NCBI RefSeq assembly: GCF_000346465.2
Contig: NC_034014.1
Location: forward strand, 15,868,033 to 15,932,032
Origin: Prunus persica
Lineage: Eukaryota > Streptophyta > Magnoliopsida > Rosales > Rosaceae
Length of the DNA stretch: 64,000 nt
Direction of reading: 5' to 3'
In this document: piece after piece, positions 45,561 through 55,285 of the stretch
Numbering within the stretch: the first letter of the stretch is position 1
Layout of the letters: each line of letters starts with the position of its first letter
Made by a program: the position numbers and the translations under genes
The notes under the pieces: generated by a model
What the model was told of the DNA's origin: nothing
The model's input: the letters and a program-made list of their open reading frames with translations, nothing else
Database searches by the model: none

Positions 45561-47081
45561 AAATACTCTAAGTAACCTCTTGCAGATTCAGCATAAAACC
45601 ACTCTTGGTCGCTACCTTGGCATACATAATATCATTTTTTGGAAAGATCCTGCTAATGCCAAGATGATGATACCTAGAATTTGATCCAAATTTGCCGGCA
45701 GGAAGGCCCAAACTTTATCTAGGGTGAGGTGGCTCACTTTAAATAAGGCTAGTGCTACGGGTGTCCCTAACCACCCTCTTTCGTGTTTAAAGTGCCCTAA
45801 AAAAGTCTGCAAGAAAATGAATTCCTGTTGTAGACGTTTCTTCTGGGGCAACAATATTAAAGCCCCCCTTGTGGCCTGGAAAGACATCTGCTTGCCTCAA
45901 AATTTGGGAGGCCTTAGGGTCAGATCTGCTGCGCTATTCAACAAAGCAACTTTAGCAAAATTAGGTTGGATCTGATTAACTGATTCTTCCAATTGGTGGG
46001 CTCAAATTATAGTGAAGAAGTACTTAAAGAAGGAGGGGTTTCTTATGGCTGCTAAAAAGACTTCGCATTCTTCGACTTGGAAAGCCATCCTTGAGGAGGG
46101 TTCTGTGCTTCACAAAGGTATAAGGTGGATGTTGGTAATGGTCAATCCATTCCTTTCTCATGGCTTCTCATTTCGAAAAGACTGCAAATTAGAAGCCATC
46201 TTTACAAATTTTTGCCTAATATCAATCCAGAATGTCCTCTGTGTAAGAATCATATGGAGACTATTAACCACTTATTCTTTGGATGTCAATTTGCAGTGAA
46301 TATCTGGAAATGCACGTCTTTTTTCCCCAACTATGTTCAGCAGAATTTTGATGGCATTGAGTGGCTGGCTTCTCTACCTCATACTAAGGCTGCTGATGGC
46401 CCAAATGTCCTTTCCAAATCTCTTCTTCTTTGCTGGCAGATCTGGGAAGCCAGGAACAATTGCATTTTTAAAGACATAGATCCCCACCCAGTTAGAGTCT
46501 TAAATGTGGCTGGTCACATTGGGCTGGATTATTGGAAAATTAACTCTTGCCCTCCTCAGAAATCTACTGGAAAGATTAACATCAAGTGGAAACCCCCGCC
46601 TGTTAAAGTGAATTTTGATGGTTCAATGCATGGTAATTTGGCTGCTACTGGTTTTGTGATTCATGACTGGAATGGTAATGTTCGTTTACCTGGCGCTAAA
46701 AACTCTGGTCAAGTCTCTATTACAGTCGCAGAGTGTTTGGCCCTTCGGGATGGCCTGGCTCATGCAATTCATAAGGGTTGGCGAAAGATCCTTGTGGAAG
46801 GTGACTCAAAACTCATCATCGATTGTGTTAACAAGTTGGTTTCAGTTCCCTGGAGCATAAGTCTCCTTGTGCAAGACATTTGGTTGCTCAGTTCTTGTTG
46901 CGAGGAGATTTCGTTTCAGCACATTTTTCGGGAGGCTAACTTTACTGCTGATGCTGATGATAGCTTAGGTCATAGTCTTACTCCGTCCCGGCAGTGGGAT
47001 AGGGGTCTTCCGTTAAGCTATTCTGTTCCTTTTTATTTTGACTTGGTAGGACCTGCGTGCCAGCGTGGTTTCCGGTTGTAG
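45561..47081 (+). pseudogene. LINE ORF2 C-terminal part with zf-RVT and RNase H, broken
   Basis: After the RT come frames with WKDICLPQNLGGLRVRS (45724-45975), then a zinc-binding RVT region, PECPLCKNHMETINHLFFGC. At 46585-47000 is an RNase H (RVT_3 type): VNFDGSMHG, TVAECLALRDGL, KILVEGDSKLI and NFTADADDSLG carry the D, E, D, D residues, all retained. The frame ends at 47081, followed by an A-rich tail. The RNase H is the best preserved part of the element. Confidence 0.8.
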
Positions 47082-47130
47082 TTCTTTTTTCCTTACCAAA
47101 AAAAAATACAAACAAAAAAATTATAAAAAA

Positions 47131-47602
47131 GCAAATATTAACAACAATATATCATTACACAATTTAGGGTGACCCTAACAACAATTGAGGAATTGATTGC
47201 TATTGTTGGAGACTAAAACTAAGCGTTTCTAAAACAGAGAATAAGAGCATAAAAGTTTTTGAATGTTAGATGCCCATTTTTACTCTTCCTTCCTCTTCCT
47301 CTGTTTCCCGAGAAAGCAAATAATCAGAATCAGCCAAATATCACCACAAACCAAATGTATGGTAGTTAATTAAATGCCAAAGTAAGAAGTGCCAAAGAAT
47401 CATTGAGCATGCGAAAAACAAAAATCTGAGTCACCACTTGCAGAAGATTACCCATTTGCTGGCAGCTCCTTTCACTTACAAACTCCTTGGTGTTCCTGTG
47501 CCACAACAACTTCAGCACTTCCACAAACATCAAATCAAACCACAGCTTAGTAGCGCATGTATGTACCAAATTGCGGCATATCCCATTTCAGCTCATAAAT
47601 CG
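47131..47602. other. Intergenic between LINE tail and the small split gene
   Basis: No plus-strand gene. On the minus strand it would be the 3' flank or untranslated part of the possible gene at 47603-48064. A minus-strand frame at 47569-47366 has no recognisable domain. Confidence 0.35.
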
Positions 47603-48064
47603 TCAAATAAGAAATCTAAAATACGCATACTACAGGACACATTCATATCATATAAATAGAATTAAAAATTTAGAAGAAAATAGAACAAGGAAATCCACAT
47701 CAAGTAAATGAAACCCAAATGCAAAACCACAAAATTCAAAGAAGCAGAAGATTCGGAACTCACTGCTTCAAGAGTTGGCGACCATGAATTATAAGCCTTG
47801 GGCTTCTTATGGGCTGGTGCTTTCTCTAATGGTGAATTGTGCATAAGCTCTCCTAAAACATACAAAATTTCATGGAACCCACACCTTGAATGAAATATCA
47901 GAAATATACATGCATTATACAAAAAAAACCAATGCTTTACCTTCAATTACAGGGTAGCAGGTGTGGTGCGGAATGGGAAAGGAAGGTTTTTGAGTCTGAG
48001 CAATTTGGATTTTTGAAGCACAAAAGGGTGCCAGCAAAGTGGACGAAGAAAATATAAGTAACAT
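47603..48064 (-). CDS. Possible small three-exon gene, unknown function
   Basis: Exon 1 48064-47941, exon 2 47852-47764, exon 3 47629-47603 keep one reading frame with consensus borders (gaag|gtaaag, gttttag|gagag, gca|gtgagt, ctgtag|tatg). The 79-residue product would start MLLIFSSSTLLAPFCASKIQ, which could be a secretory or organelle-targeting leader, and continue with NSPLEKAPAHKKPKAYNSW. I do not recognise a family. It may be the front part of a longer gene with different splicing downstream, or chance. The Gypsy element inserted 204 bp upstream of the ATG, probably inside the promoter region. Confidence 0.3.
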
Positions 48065-48262
48065 GGTGGTGACGAGTTCTGATATTGTGGAAACCGCCAG
48101 CTTCGTGGGTTATGAACCCGTGGAAATTTTCTCCACGTTCTTCAACTCTTCTTCTTTTCTAGGAAACTGTTAAACTGCTCTTCACCCTTCTCCTGTCAGT
48201 CAAGCACAGCATGACTCTATTTTTTTTTCCTTTTTTTATTAAAAAATAAGTGATGGTTTACT
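48065..48262. other. Upstream flank of the small split gene
   Basis: About 200 bp with T-runs (48222-48240). No feature was recognised apart from the target duplication at its right end. Confidence 0.3.
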
Positions 48263-48267
48263 ATTTC
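48263..48267. repeat. Target-site duplication, left
   Basis: atttc directly before the 5' LTR, identical to 58233-58237 after the 3' LTR. Confidence 0.95.
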
Positions 48268-51151
48268 TGTAATAACCCAAACAAAATATCCTAAAATTAG
48301 TATTAATTTATTCTAGCGGAAAGACGACTTTGTCCTCACCTCTTTTAAGAGGGGGAAAAGTTGACTTTTTGACCGAGAAGGAATTTGGTAGAGCACGGCG
48401 AAACGAGTTCGTAAACACGGAGTAGACCCGAATCGGAGTTGTAACGAAGGAGTTATGGTCAAAAGAGTCTCAGTGGCAGAACCGTAAATATTTCGAAGTT
48501 GAATTAATAAAAAGAAAATCTGTCAGCTCTCTCTCTCTCTCTCCCTCCCGATAGTTTCAGAAACCCATTCGGGCAGCCCCATTCCAAGCCACCCCCAACG
48601 CCGTCTCAAGCCACCCCGACCCTCCGGAACGGACCCAGCAGCACCGGCCAGCTCCCGCCATCAACCTCGGCCCGTCCGCCGCCCTTGCTGCTGTCTGGAG
48701 CCGCTGGAAAACGCAGCAGTTTTGGCCGATTTTCCAACTTCAGTTTCTCCCTCATCCGGCCACCAAATCAGTCATGTGAGGTATCGATTTCTAGCTATTT
48801 TTCGTGCTCTAACTGATGGTTGGCTGGGTTTAGATCGATTTCACCCCTAGGTTGCTCACTTTTTGATTTGAAATCGCCCGAACTTCGGTCGCCGGAATCG
48901 GCCATTTCCGGCCAGTTTTTGGGGGTTGTCCAAGAACAAAAGTGACTCCAAATGGGGTGTTTTACCTAGGGTAGGAGTTTGGAGTCTCGGTTCCAAGCTT
49001 TTTCCGGCACACCCGATCGCTTTGGACACCCGATCGGTCCGCGCGTGTGGCGGCGCGTGGGCCAGGGTGGTGGCACGGCTCTGGCCAGTTTTGAGACCCT
49101 CGTGCCATCACTAGCGCGCAGGATTTCGCGGATCTCAATTCGGAGTCCGTTTGAGCCCCGAACGGATTTTCCATAATATGCGATTCCCGGTTGCAGCGTC
49201 GTCGAGCCGTTGGATCGCACCCCATTTCGGATATGTTGTTCTACATTGTTTCAGGATAGCGTAGGATTCGACGGATTGCAAATCGGAGTCTCGGATACTC
49301 CGGAATCGCGAACCCTGGGGCTAGGGTTAGGGTTTTAAGCGATAGCGCGAATTTGGCCAATCCGACCGTCCATTTCGGACCAAACTCGCAGGACATGGGT
49401 TTTACACAGTGAGGAACCTCTAGAGAATCCCAGATCGGCCATCGGAGATCGTGGACCCCACGGGGTTCCGGATCGGCCGGTCTAACAGTTTATCGCTTTG
49501 TAAGGTTTCCGGTCTTTTAAGGCCATTCTGGACATAGAGTTGACTTTACAATGAGAGCACGTATTTCTAGGAGCCGGGGGTCAGGGTATTTAATTTAATG
49601 TTTTTATTGAGCAGTTTAGTAATTGAATATTCATGGTTAAACAGGCATCAGGGGCCAAACTGAACCACAGGAGGGACCTTCAAGAGGTCCAGCTAGCTCG
49701 GACCAGCAGTGAGTGGACCTTTCTTTTTATTCATCATTTTCTGAATCAGTTTTATTCAGTGTGATTTATTCCTATGAATTTAAAGATTCCTTCTATACAT
49801 TGCTTAGCTGATTTTGCTAAAGTTATTTGGACAACAGACTTTGAGATTTATGATTCAGAAATATCTAGCTCAGATTTTATCAGAATACAGAGGATGTCAG
49901 ATTTTATCCAAGATAATTATTTTAGACCACCATGAATTATAGAAAGCAGAGTTTGAGTTTTCTATCAGATAAAAAGGGCAGCACAGTTATAGATTGAATA
50001 AAGATTCAGTTATTCATCAGATCTTTCAGAAATATTATGATATTTATATTTGATATTTTCTCAGCAGTTAATATTTTCTTAAACCACTGTGGATACCCGG
50101 TTACAGAAACAGGTTGCCGTCAAATAAGACGATGTCTACGGACATCCAGATTGCCTTCGGTTTATGTTGCCTTCGGATATGATGATGTCTACAGACATCC
50201 AGTTTACTTTCAGTTACGTCAGTGCACTTGACATTTGCCTCACGAGCTTTGGGGACGCCCGGACCGTGAGTGCCAGGATTACGAATCAGGCTGACTACGG
50301 TCTCCTGAATCCTGCCAGGAATTGCGGATCAGGCTGACTACGGTTTCCTGAATCCTGCCAGGAATTGCGGATCAGGCTGACTACGGTCTCCTGAATCCCG
50401 CCAGTTTGAGGCTCGGATACACTATGTGTCGCCGAGACCTGCCAGGGGAAGTGACAGATTTACAGAGGATTTGACAGTTTTACAGGGGTACACCTAGGTG
50501 GTAGTTTTAAAGAAATTTCAGTGCTTTTATGCAAATATTGATTTCAGTGATTTTACTTGAGTTTCTCAATATCGAGCAGTAACGGTATATATATGTTTAC
50601 CTAAATGCTTTGGACTTATCATAATTCAAGTGCAGTTTAAATATTCAGTCGTATGATTATCATTATTTTACAGTGGGGGTTATTATGTTCATATACTGTT
50701 TTCTAGAACTTTATTTTGGTCCACTCACACTTTGAAATGTTTTGCGCCCCCCAGGCAGTCGACTGTGCAGGAATCCACCACCAGGCCATCTCCTAGCTCC
50801 CACGCTATTTCCAAGCTGTAGGATTTCTTGTAACCTACTTAAATTCTTGTAAACAATTAGTAACTGCTCTGATATCTGGTTGGATTAGATAACCAGAACT
50901 GGTGAATATTTAGTTACCCTATTCTGGAAGTTGGTGTGGATTTATCAGTTTGTTTGACAGGTGGAAAATTTGGGTTTAGTCAAATTACAGGGAAGTCTCT
51001 GCCGAAATTAAAGCAGGAGTCCAGAGAAAGTTTTAACCATATTTATCTCCAGGAAGGGTAAAGAGGTTATTGTGCCCGACAATTGCCAGGTGTCGGACAC
51101 GCTCAGGGCTTGGCTTGAATTCCAAAGCGGAAATTGGGTCGGGTCCTGTCA
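48268..51151 (+). repeat. 5' LTR (2884 bp)
   Basis: Starts tgtaataaccc and ends gggtcctgtca. Lacks 22 bp (acattccgtttacgccgttg plus cg) that the 3' LTR has near its start, and has three instead of four 43-bp internal repeats. The open frames inside (48926-49114, 49225-48962, 50037-50231) recur in the other LTR simply because the LTRs match; they carry no domain. Confidence 0.95.
50275..50402 (+). repeat. Three 43-bp repeats in the 5' LTR
   Basis: Unit: aggaattgcggatcaggctg then actacggtttcctgaatcc and tgcc. Three units here; four in the 3' LTR. Confidence 0.95.
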
Positions 51152-51154
51152 ATT

Positions 51155-51166
51155 TGGTATCAGAGC
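51155..51166 (+). other. Primer-binding site
   Basis: tggtatcagagc, the standard plant site complementary to the 3' end of initiator Met tRNA, three bases after the LTR end. Confidence 0.95.
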
Positions 51167-51922
51167 ATAGGTTTTACTTCCTGTAGACTTCGCACTATGT
51201 GCATCCTCGTTCTCTTTTCGAGTTGGGCCCTAATGGTGGTGGTATCCGTAAGACAATTGGACAGATATCTCGATGTAAGGAAATGAGATTTCTAAGTTGA
51301 ACAGAAACTGCACCGGTATTTGAACCGGTAGAGTAATTTTTTGTTAAGAGGCTCGTCAAGAGCCGTACCTACTGTACCAAGTAGGTAGGAAGATCCAAAT
51401 GTCCAGTAGACTTTGGGAGTTGATAACTCAGGGTTTAGTCAGCCAGAGATCCATCCGTGAGATAGGTGGATCCAGTAAAAAGGATTGAGGGCTATAAATT
51501 GGGATAATGGTGGTACCTAGTAGTAAAAAGAGGATTAAATTGAAGGAACAGAGCAGGACAGGGAGGTCCTAGTTGCTCTACAGAAGAAGTGATACCAGGA
51601 TCCTTTGATTAATACGTAACAAGTATTTTAGAGCCGAATTTAATAGCTAGTCTTATCTGTAAGTTTACAGAAGGTGAGGATACAAGAGGTTTTGCAGCAG
51701 AATAGAGAATAATAATTGGATCCGAGTTCCATACACTGTTTTCTACTAAAAGAGATCTGAAAGTAAGAGGTAATACCTAGTTGCGATAAGGTTAAAAGCC
51801 TCTCCCCCCCCCCCCCCCCAAGATATTGTGATCAGTTAGTGGTTAATTAACTTTGGTGCCGTGATAATGTCTGCCTCAGCCAGATAATGGGTAGACCATG
51901 AGGTGCACTCTGTGCACAGTAT
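51167..51922 (+). other. Internal leader of the non-autonomous element
   Basis: No open frame of note; the gag start expected here in a full chromovirus is absent. Contains a run of 16 C (51804-51819). Confidence 0.5.
51804..51819. repeat. Poly-C run
   Basis: Sixteen consecutive C, unusual for plant DNA and prone to length errors. Confidence 0.9.
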
Positions 51923-52411
51923 TTGGATATAGGTAATACTAATCAGGAGGAATTTAAGAGGGGTGTCTACAATGGTGATTATAGTCTTCGATCACCGAAT
52001 GGCCGCAAATACGGAAAGTACCGATCTGGATTTAGTTCCAGTGAAAGTACCAGTCAAGATAGTCATATTGGCAATTGTTCTGGGGCTGGTATAGCCAGGA
52101 GTGTTGGAAGACAATTATTATCAGTCTCTAACAGGAGAAGTTGCCCTATTGTGCCAAGTGTGGAAGGCATTATTCCGGGCCCTACTAGAGGAGTACTATG
52201 GGAGAATAAGATTATGGATAGTCTAAGCCTTTCAAAAGGGATTGCCGCTGTTCCCTTAGTATTAAAAGATCATTTCTGCAGCAAAACAAGTATGCAAGGT
52301 AAGTTACCGAAAATACCACAGTTTATGGGAGTTCTGTTTAGCGATGGGCCCAGAGCAGTATGGCTAGTTGAGGAAGCAGTCAACCATGAGGTTATGTGGC
52401 AACAGTTTTAA
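51923..52411 (+). pseudogene. Open frame inside the Gypsy element, origin unclear
   Basis: 162 codons (MDIGNTNQEEFKRG at the start, VWLVEEAVNHEVMWQQF at the end). Serine- and glycine-rich in the first third. I do not recognise a domain. It could be a scrambled gag or pol remnant or unrelated filler; the stretch that follows (52412-53480) has stops in every frame. Confidence 0.25.
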
Positions 52412-53480
52412 GCCGCAGGTAGACAGTATATTATGTCTCAGTAAGAAGCATGAGCATTATTACTATAGATACAGATTGAATTCCTCTCCGGCATGGTTGA
52501 CTGGAGATCATCCTAGAGTTGGATTACTCTGACCAGATACAGTGTTACAGAGTTACTTTTTATTGGGAGATTGGGTTTATGTTTGAGCTCGCTCCAGGAA
52601 GGGAGCCTTTTTTCTTCGGTAAAGTATAAAAGAATACTAATAAGTTGAATGAGTTAAAGACTAATAAGGAATATTTTCCGGAAATGATAACGAAGAAGGT
52701 CATTCAGCTTAGCGCTTTCCTTAGTGAAGTGTTCTAGTGTTATTTAAGGAAAGGAGATGTCATCATGAAGTTATACATGGACACAAGGTAGCAAGATAAG
52801 ATCACAGTACAGAAATAAAATCCCTTAGGAACAGAGAATTATAAAAAGAAAGAAAAGATACAAAAATTGTGATATTGATTGCAAGGTAAGGTAAGCAATC
52901 AGGGAAGGAAGCTGATGAGAGCAGACAACCAGCTCATCAATCAAGGAAGGAAGCTGGTGGGAGTAGAAAACAAGCTCTCAATTCTCCTAGTCTAGAAGGA
53001 CCTCAGGAGATTAGAGCATAAGGCCGCCTTCACGATTCCCTGATCTTGCTGAAACATGATCAGTGATAGTCTTGCTTCCTGAGTGGATGATCAGAGATAG
53101 TCTTGCTTCTCGGGCATATTGAGTGCTTATTGATAAGAAAAACAAGTAGATATCGCATCACTGGTATGAACTAAATTGGATGTCTTCTGCAAAGAAAGTT
53201 TCATTAGTAACACATTTATACACAAGTACAATGAAGAGGTAGAATCAGTGAATTTCAAATTAACCATAGGAAAATTGCGAGATTCTCGGGGTACTTTTGA
53301 CAAAGTAGCTCCGTGAAATCCGTAAAGTAAGATCGGCTTGACGAAGATAATCCGCGGAAATGCCGAAAGTACCGACAGCATTATTAGAGGCCACGTGAAG
53401 TTTTGGACTCTTGTGAAAGAGAAAAATAATGTGGGGATTTGAGAAGATTTTGGAATCCGAAAAGCTGCCACATTTTCATC
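52412..53480 (+). other. Non-coding filler and putative promoter of the coiled-coil ORF
   Basis: Stops in all frames. A short near-repeat occurs at 53055-53120 (agtgatagtcttgcttcc against agagatagtcttgcttctc). A TATA-like box (ctatagatatt, 53479-53489) lies about 95 bp upstream of the ATG at 53575, with a leader rich in caac and ctttctt words. Confidence 0.45.
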
Positions 53481-53574
53481 TATAGATATTGCCTTCGTAA
53501 AACTTGATTGAGCAACAGCATTTCAGCTCAACTTTCTTCAGTGTTTACAAGACTTTCTTAGAAACCTTCTTAGA

Positions 53575-54126
53575 ATGGCTTCCTCTTCTTCCTGCCCAAA
53601 TTATTTCAATTTAAATGATGTTCCCACAACAGTTAGTGACGCTACAGTTTGGCGTCCATCCTTTGTATCCAACAATCGTCATCTCACAGTTAAGGATTCT
53701 GTGATGATGAATGATGCTACTGCTGTCATAGTAGCTAAGAATTGTATTACTCCAATGGATGAAATGCTAATAACAGGGAGGTCTGAGGAAGAGGCCATGC
53801 ATGACTCAATGGCTTTTAGCATTCAGAGTGCTGTTTCTGTTTCAAACATGGCTGATCGTTTGCGGGCTAGAACAAATGAGGTTCAGCAGCTAACAACTGA
53901 AAATTCCTCTCTTCAAAGAAGGCTTCATGAGTCTCAACAGGAAGTTGAGAAACTCAAAGGAGAGAACAACTCCTTGTTGAAACTGGTGAGTTCGTACTCC
54001 GATGATACACTGAGAAGGCTAAACATGCTGCAGGTCTCCAATGAAAGAATTTTGGGAGACCACGAGAGACTTATGGCTAGGCTTAAGAGGCGTCGTCCTC
54101 TTCCTTCAGAGGCTTCCAGAACCTAA
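53575..54126 (+). CDS. Coiled-coil protein of 183 residues carried by the Gypsy element
   Basis: The frame is intact from ATG to TAA. Residues 1-17 are Ser-rich then PNYFNLNDVP; 18-90 have mixed composition with an acidic patch (SEEEAMHD). Residues 92-145 form a strong coiled coil (RLRARTNEVQQLTTENSSLQ, RRLHESQQEVEKLKGENNSL), followed by a second helix to about 170 and a basic RLKRRRP stretch like a nuclear localisation signal. No cysteine-histidine knuckle, protease or polymerase motif is present. I do not recognise the family. It is not part of the normal chromovirus gene set and is the only intact coding frame in the element. It may be a captured host sequence or an element-specific accessory protein; upstream TATA and leader suggest its own transcript. 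Confidence 0.65.
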   Translation: MASSSSCPNYFNLNDVPTTVSDATVWRPSFVSNNRHLTVKDSVMMNDATAVIVAKNCITPMDEMLITGRSEEEAMHDSMAFSIQSAVSVSNMADRLRARTNEVQQLTTENSSLQRRLHESQQEVEKLKGENNSLLKLVSSYSDDTLRRLNMLQVSNERILGDHERLMARLKRRRPLPSEASRT

Positions 54127-54639
54127 TGTACTTTATAGATTCTACAGAACCTGCACCTTCTTTGCAGGTGGAAAAAAATCTATCTGTTATATGTTCCTTT
54201 CGTACTATAATAATTGAGCAGGTTAAGTTCAGAATCTTGATTTGATTTTTACGAGTAAAAGGTTGAATTAGATGTTATGAAAAGCAAAAGTTTAAAACAG
54301 AAATCTTACAAGGAGCTTCTTATGATGAAAGGAACAGCAGGAATTATCAGTAAGGAATAGCTCCGCAACAAGAATCAATAATGTTCTTATAATCACTTTC
54401 GATTTCTGAAAGGAAGAAGCAGTAACTTACAATGAATTGGGTGTTCAGTCTCCTTGAACATAGAGAAAGCAGGGTGGAGTGTAGGAAATTAAGGATCGAT
54501 TCAATAAGTCTGCGTATGTTCCGCAGGTGAGAACCAAGTATAATCTGAAACAAACTGGCAAGGATTTTCACAGATAAGATCTTGTAATGCTATGGAATAC
54601 ACCTCCCTATGATTTAGATCAAGAAACCCCGGTTAAGAT
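54127..54639 (+). other. Internal non-coding stretch
   Basis: No plus-strand coding sequence; the minus-strand frame 54571-54347 shows no domain. Includes a near hairpin right after the ORF (ctgcaccttctttgcagg, about 54151). Confidence 0.4.
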
Positions 54640-55200
54640 CCAGTTGAACTCAGCTAAAGGAAGCTTTTAGAAATTAATTACAGTCTAATACTACAATTCA
54701 CCCCAGACAGATGCTCAATTTAAGAGAATGATTCAACTTTTAGGGGAATTGTTGGGGTGTTGTATCCTATAGTTTTGGAGTGATTGGGGTTACCATTTGA
54801 GAAGGTGTATACCTCAAATGACAATTGTCAGCTAAACTGAACTTCCTTAGCTTACAAATCTCACATTGCTACTAGTCTCTATCATTAAACTGTTTCTAAT
54901 TGCTGCTCAATACGAGGCATGATATAGACCACTCAAGTGGAAAGATGGAATAGAAGACAGAGTTTCTTGGTATCTGGAAGTGTGATACAAACTAAAGAAA
55001 CCTATTGGATTAATTGGTAAAAGCCTCAAGCGACCCAGGATTGACAGAAAGTCATACAAATACTAGAAGAAGGATCTTCAGTTAGGTATTCTTCGATTTC
55101 TATCGCCTAAAGAAGAGGTAGTGAAATTTAAGGAAGCAAGGAAGTCAAATCCTAGCTGTATCGGACCCATTGAGATCATAGAATGTGTGGGAAACAAGAG
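54640..55200 (+). pseudogene. Integrase C-terminal remnant
   Basis: Close to 55050-55190 the translation RKSYKY, then KKDLQLGILRFLSPKEEVVK and SCIGPIEIIECVG matches the end of chromovirus integrase (pattern KSYAD..RRKDLEF, then LSPRYIGPFEI). A stop interrupts the first part. No chromodomain follows. It shows that the element descends from a full chromovirus that lost gag-pol by deletion. Confidence 0.6.
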
Positions 55201-55272
55201 GAGCAAATACAGGAGCAATCCTTCCCCCTTCTTGAATGACAGAGATGTAAATTTCGAGGACGAAATTTTTAT

Positions 55273-55280
55273 AAGGGGGG
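55273..55280 (+). other. Polypurine tract
   Basis: aagggggg, five bases before the 3' LTR, preceded by the phrase tttcgaggacgaaattttta that commonly precedes the 3' LTR in this lineage. Confidence 0.85.
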
Positions 55281-55285
55281 TAGAT

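Larger units (their letters stand above)
42059..47130 (+). mobile_element. L1-type LINE (non-LTR retrotransposon), decayed
   Basis: Order of parts: ORF1 with DUF4283-type domain and degenerate zinc knuckle, then ORF2 with endonuclease, reverse transcriptase, zf-RVT region and RNase H, then an A-rich tail (taccaaaaaaaaatacaaac, 47095-47114). This is the standard layout of plant L1 elements. Many stops and frameshifts and two altered RT catalytic positions show it is dead. The 5' end is uncertain (between 41300 and 42059) and the target duplication was not identified. Confidence 0.85.

Noticed and set aside
48926..49225. Overlapping frames on both strands seen twice (also 55964-56263) as a duplicated gene
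   Set aside because: They are duplicated because they lie in the two LTRs of one element; no domain.
53575..54126. Coiled-coil ORF as a chromovirus Gag
   Set aside because: No Gag core motifs and no zinc knuckle; its position far from the primer-binding site and its own TATA-like box do not fit a gag start.
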